From NCBI GenBank assembly GCA_937893945.1, contig CALCTA010000084.1:1-22203 (forward strand): DNA of 22,203 nt. Direction: 5' to 3'. The stretch is from an uncultured Clostridia bacterium. GTDB lineage: Bacteria > Bacillota > Clostridia > Oscillospirales > CAG-272. Of this stretch, positions 21,858 to 22,203 are shown one piece after another. The notes beneath the pieces are model-generated. The model was given only the letters and a program-made list of their open reading frames with translations. It was not told the origin of the DNA and ran no database searches. The stretch's first letter is position 1. Each line of letters starts with the position of its first letter. The position numbers and the translations under genes are program-made.

Positions 21858-21913
21858 GGGTCAGTCGTCCCCGACTGTCCTTGAATATTAAAAAGGCTGT
21901 TGGAAATCGACTG
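21858..21913. repeat. Hairpin with two alternative right arms
   Basis: CAGTCG (21862-21867) can pair with CGACTG at 21872-21877 (4-nt loop, extended by GG/CC past one T-T mismatch). It can also pair with a second CGACTG at 21908-21913, which is followed by TCTTTATTTTTA. The region lies between the APH promoter and the tRNA promoter and holds no gene. It may be a terminator remnant or a mobile-element scar. Confidence 0.4.
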
Positions 21914-21968
21914 TCTTTATTTTTATAAAAATTTAGTGAAGAAATTTTAAAAAAATTCAAAAAAGGTA

Positions 21969-21997
21969 TTGACATTTATCCGAACTTGTAGTATAAT
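21969..21997 (+). promoter_or_regulatory. Consensus sigma-A promoter for tRNA-Leu
   Basis: TTGACA (21969-21974), 17-nt spacer, TATAAT (21992-21997), a perfect consensus as expected for stable RNA. The transcript would start near 22004 and begin with a small hairpin (GTTGC-GCAA-GCGAC). No second promoter is seen before the intact tRNA, so the tRNA-like sequence at 22027 should be part of the same precursor. Confidence 0.85.
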
Positions 21998-22026
21998 ACT
22001 GATGTTGCGCAAGCGACGAACAATAT

Positions 22027-22095
22027 GCGAGAGTGGCGGAACGAGACGTAGTAGCAGACTGCGCACGTTTGAGGGGCTACTTGAGCATACTCTCT
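22027..22095 (+). pseudogene. Degenerate tRNA-Leu-like sequence
   Basis: 22027-22042 is identical to the first 16 nt of the tRNA-Leu at 22118. 22061-22077 is identical to its D-stem/anticodon-loop part including GAG. Between them about 11 extra bases sit in the D-loop region, and the anticodon stem 3' arm, variable arm and T-arm are missing. In their place are bases that pair within the element: GAGAGT (22029-22034) with ACTCTC (22089-22094), and AGTAGC (22050-22055) with GCTACT (22076-22081). It cannot be a working tRNA. It is transcribed ahead of the real one, so it is either a relic or a structured leader. Confidence 0.6.
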
Positions 22096-22117
22096 AACAA
22101 CAATTTAATATTTTTAT

Positions 22118-22202
22118 GCGAGAGTGGCGGAACTGGCAGACGCGCACGTTTGAGGGGCGTGTAGTTCACACTGTACGGGTTCAAGTCCCGTTTCTCGCAC
22201 CA
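22118..22202 (+). tRNA. tRNA-Leu (anticodon GAG)
   Basis: Class II tRNA with a full cloverleaf. Acceptor 22118-22124 pairs with 22192-22198, one G-U at the inner end. D-stem GCG/CGC. Anticodon stem CACGT/GCGTG encloses loop TTGAGGG, with anticodon GAG at 22152-22154 reading CUC and CUU. Long variable arm. T-arm ACGGG-TTCAAGT-CCCGT. Discriminator A73, as required for leucine, and encoded CCA at 22200-22202. The window ends one base later. Confidence 0.95.
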
Positions 22203-22203
22203 C

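Noticed and set aside
22027..22095. A second functional tRNA-Leu
   Set aside because: T-arm and the anticodon-stem 3' arm are missing and the D-loop is oversized, so no cloverleaf can form.
1..22203. CRISPR array, rRNA genes, known riboswitches, phage structural genes
   Set aside because: No regularly spaced repeats, rRNA-like segments, recognisable aptamer cores or phage protein motifs were seen anywhere in the window.

Overview
The window (about 50% GC by eye, with heavy use of ATA and AGA codons) looks like a chromosomal segment of an anaerobic Firmicutes bacterium, probably an uncultured gut member of the Clostridia (Oscillospirales or Christensenellales-like). The support is the gene families present (Ste24-like M48 protease, clostridial-type glycerol kinase, NAD-malic enzyme, lipoprotein serpins, MacB-type ABC exporters), the AGGAGG-type ribosome binding sites, and near-consensus sigma-A promoters. 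No genus can be named from the sequence alone.

Layout. (1) 1-106: 5' end of an IS200-like/RAYT transposase running off the window, with a hairpin in front of it. (2) 218-2457, minus strand: cytidine deaminase, a Cys-motif protein of unknown function and a membrane M48 metalloprotease, under one promoter. (3) 2638-5068, plus strand: a perfect TTGACA-17-TATAAT promoter drives a membrane-anchored EEP-family nuclease/phosphatase, thymidine kinase and uridine kinase. With the divergent cytidine deaminase this forms a pyrimidine salvage cluster. It ends in a bidirectional terminator. (4) 5069-7944, minus strand: glycerol kinase, monoacylglycerol-lipase-like hydrolase and GNAT acetyltransferase in a tight operon. 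(5) 8050-16491, plus strand: the most interesting part. Two transcription units, each headed by the same 50-bp element, which reads as an ECF-sigma (SigM/SigX-like) promoter (TGTAAC-16-CGAC) plus a small palindrome at a fixed distance. The first carries two MacB-type ABC ATPase-permease fusions (the second broken by a 1-nt frameshift) and a ProXp-ala/PrdX-type tRNA-editing protein. The second carries two tandem lipoprotein serpins with different predicted P1 residues (Glu and Lys). (6) 16500-20747, minus strand: a tight operon of Sfp-type phosphopantetheinyl transferase, fumarase C, NAD-malic enzyme, PHP phosphoesterase and a small unknown protein. (7) 20853-21737, minus strand: a lone APH/choline-kinase-like protein. 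(8) 21969-22202: a perfect sigma-A promoter, a degenerate tRNA-Leu-like sequence and an intact tRNA-Leu(GAG) with encoded CCA at the window edge.

How they work together. The strongest hypothesis is a co-regulated envelope-stress or host-defence regulon (part 5): an ECF sigma factor not encoded in this window would switch on peptide- or lipid-type exporters together with surface serpins that trap proteases. The remaining parts are scavenging and central metabolism: nucleosides (parts 2-3), glycerides and glycerol (part 4), and fumarate to malate to pyruvate (part 6).
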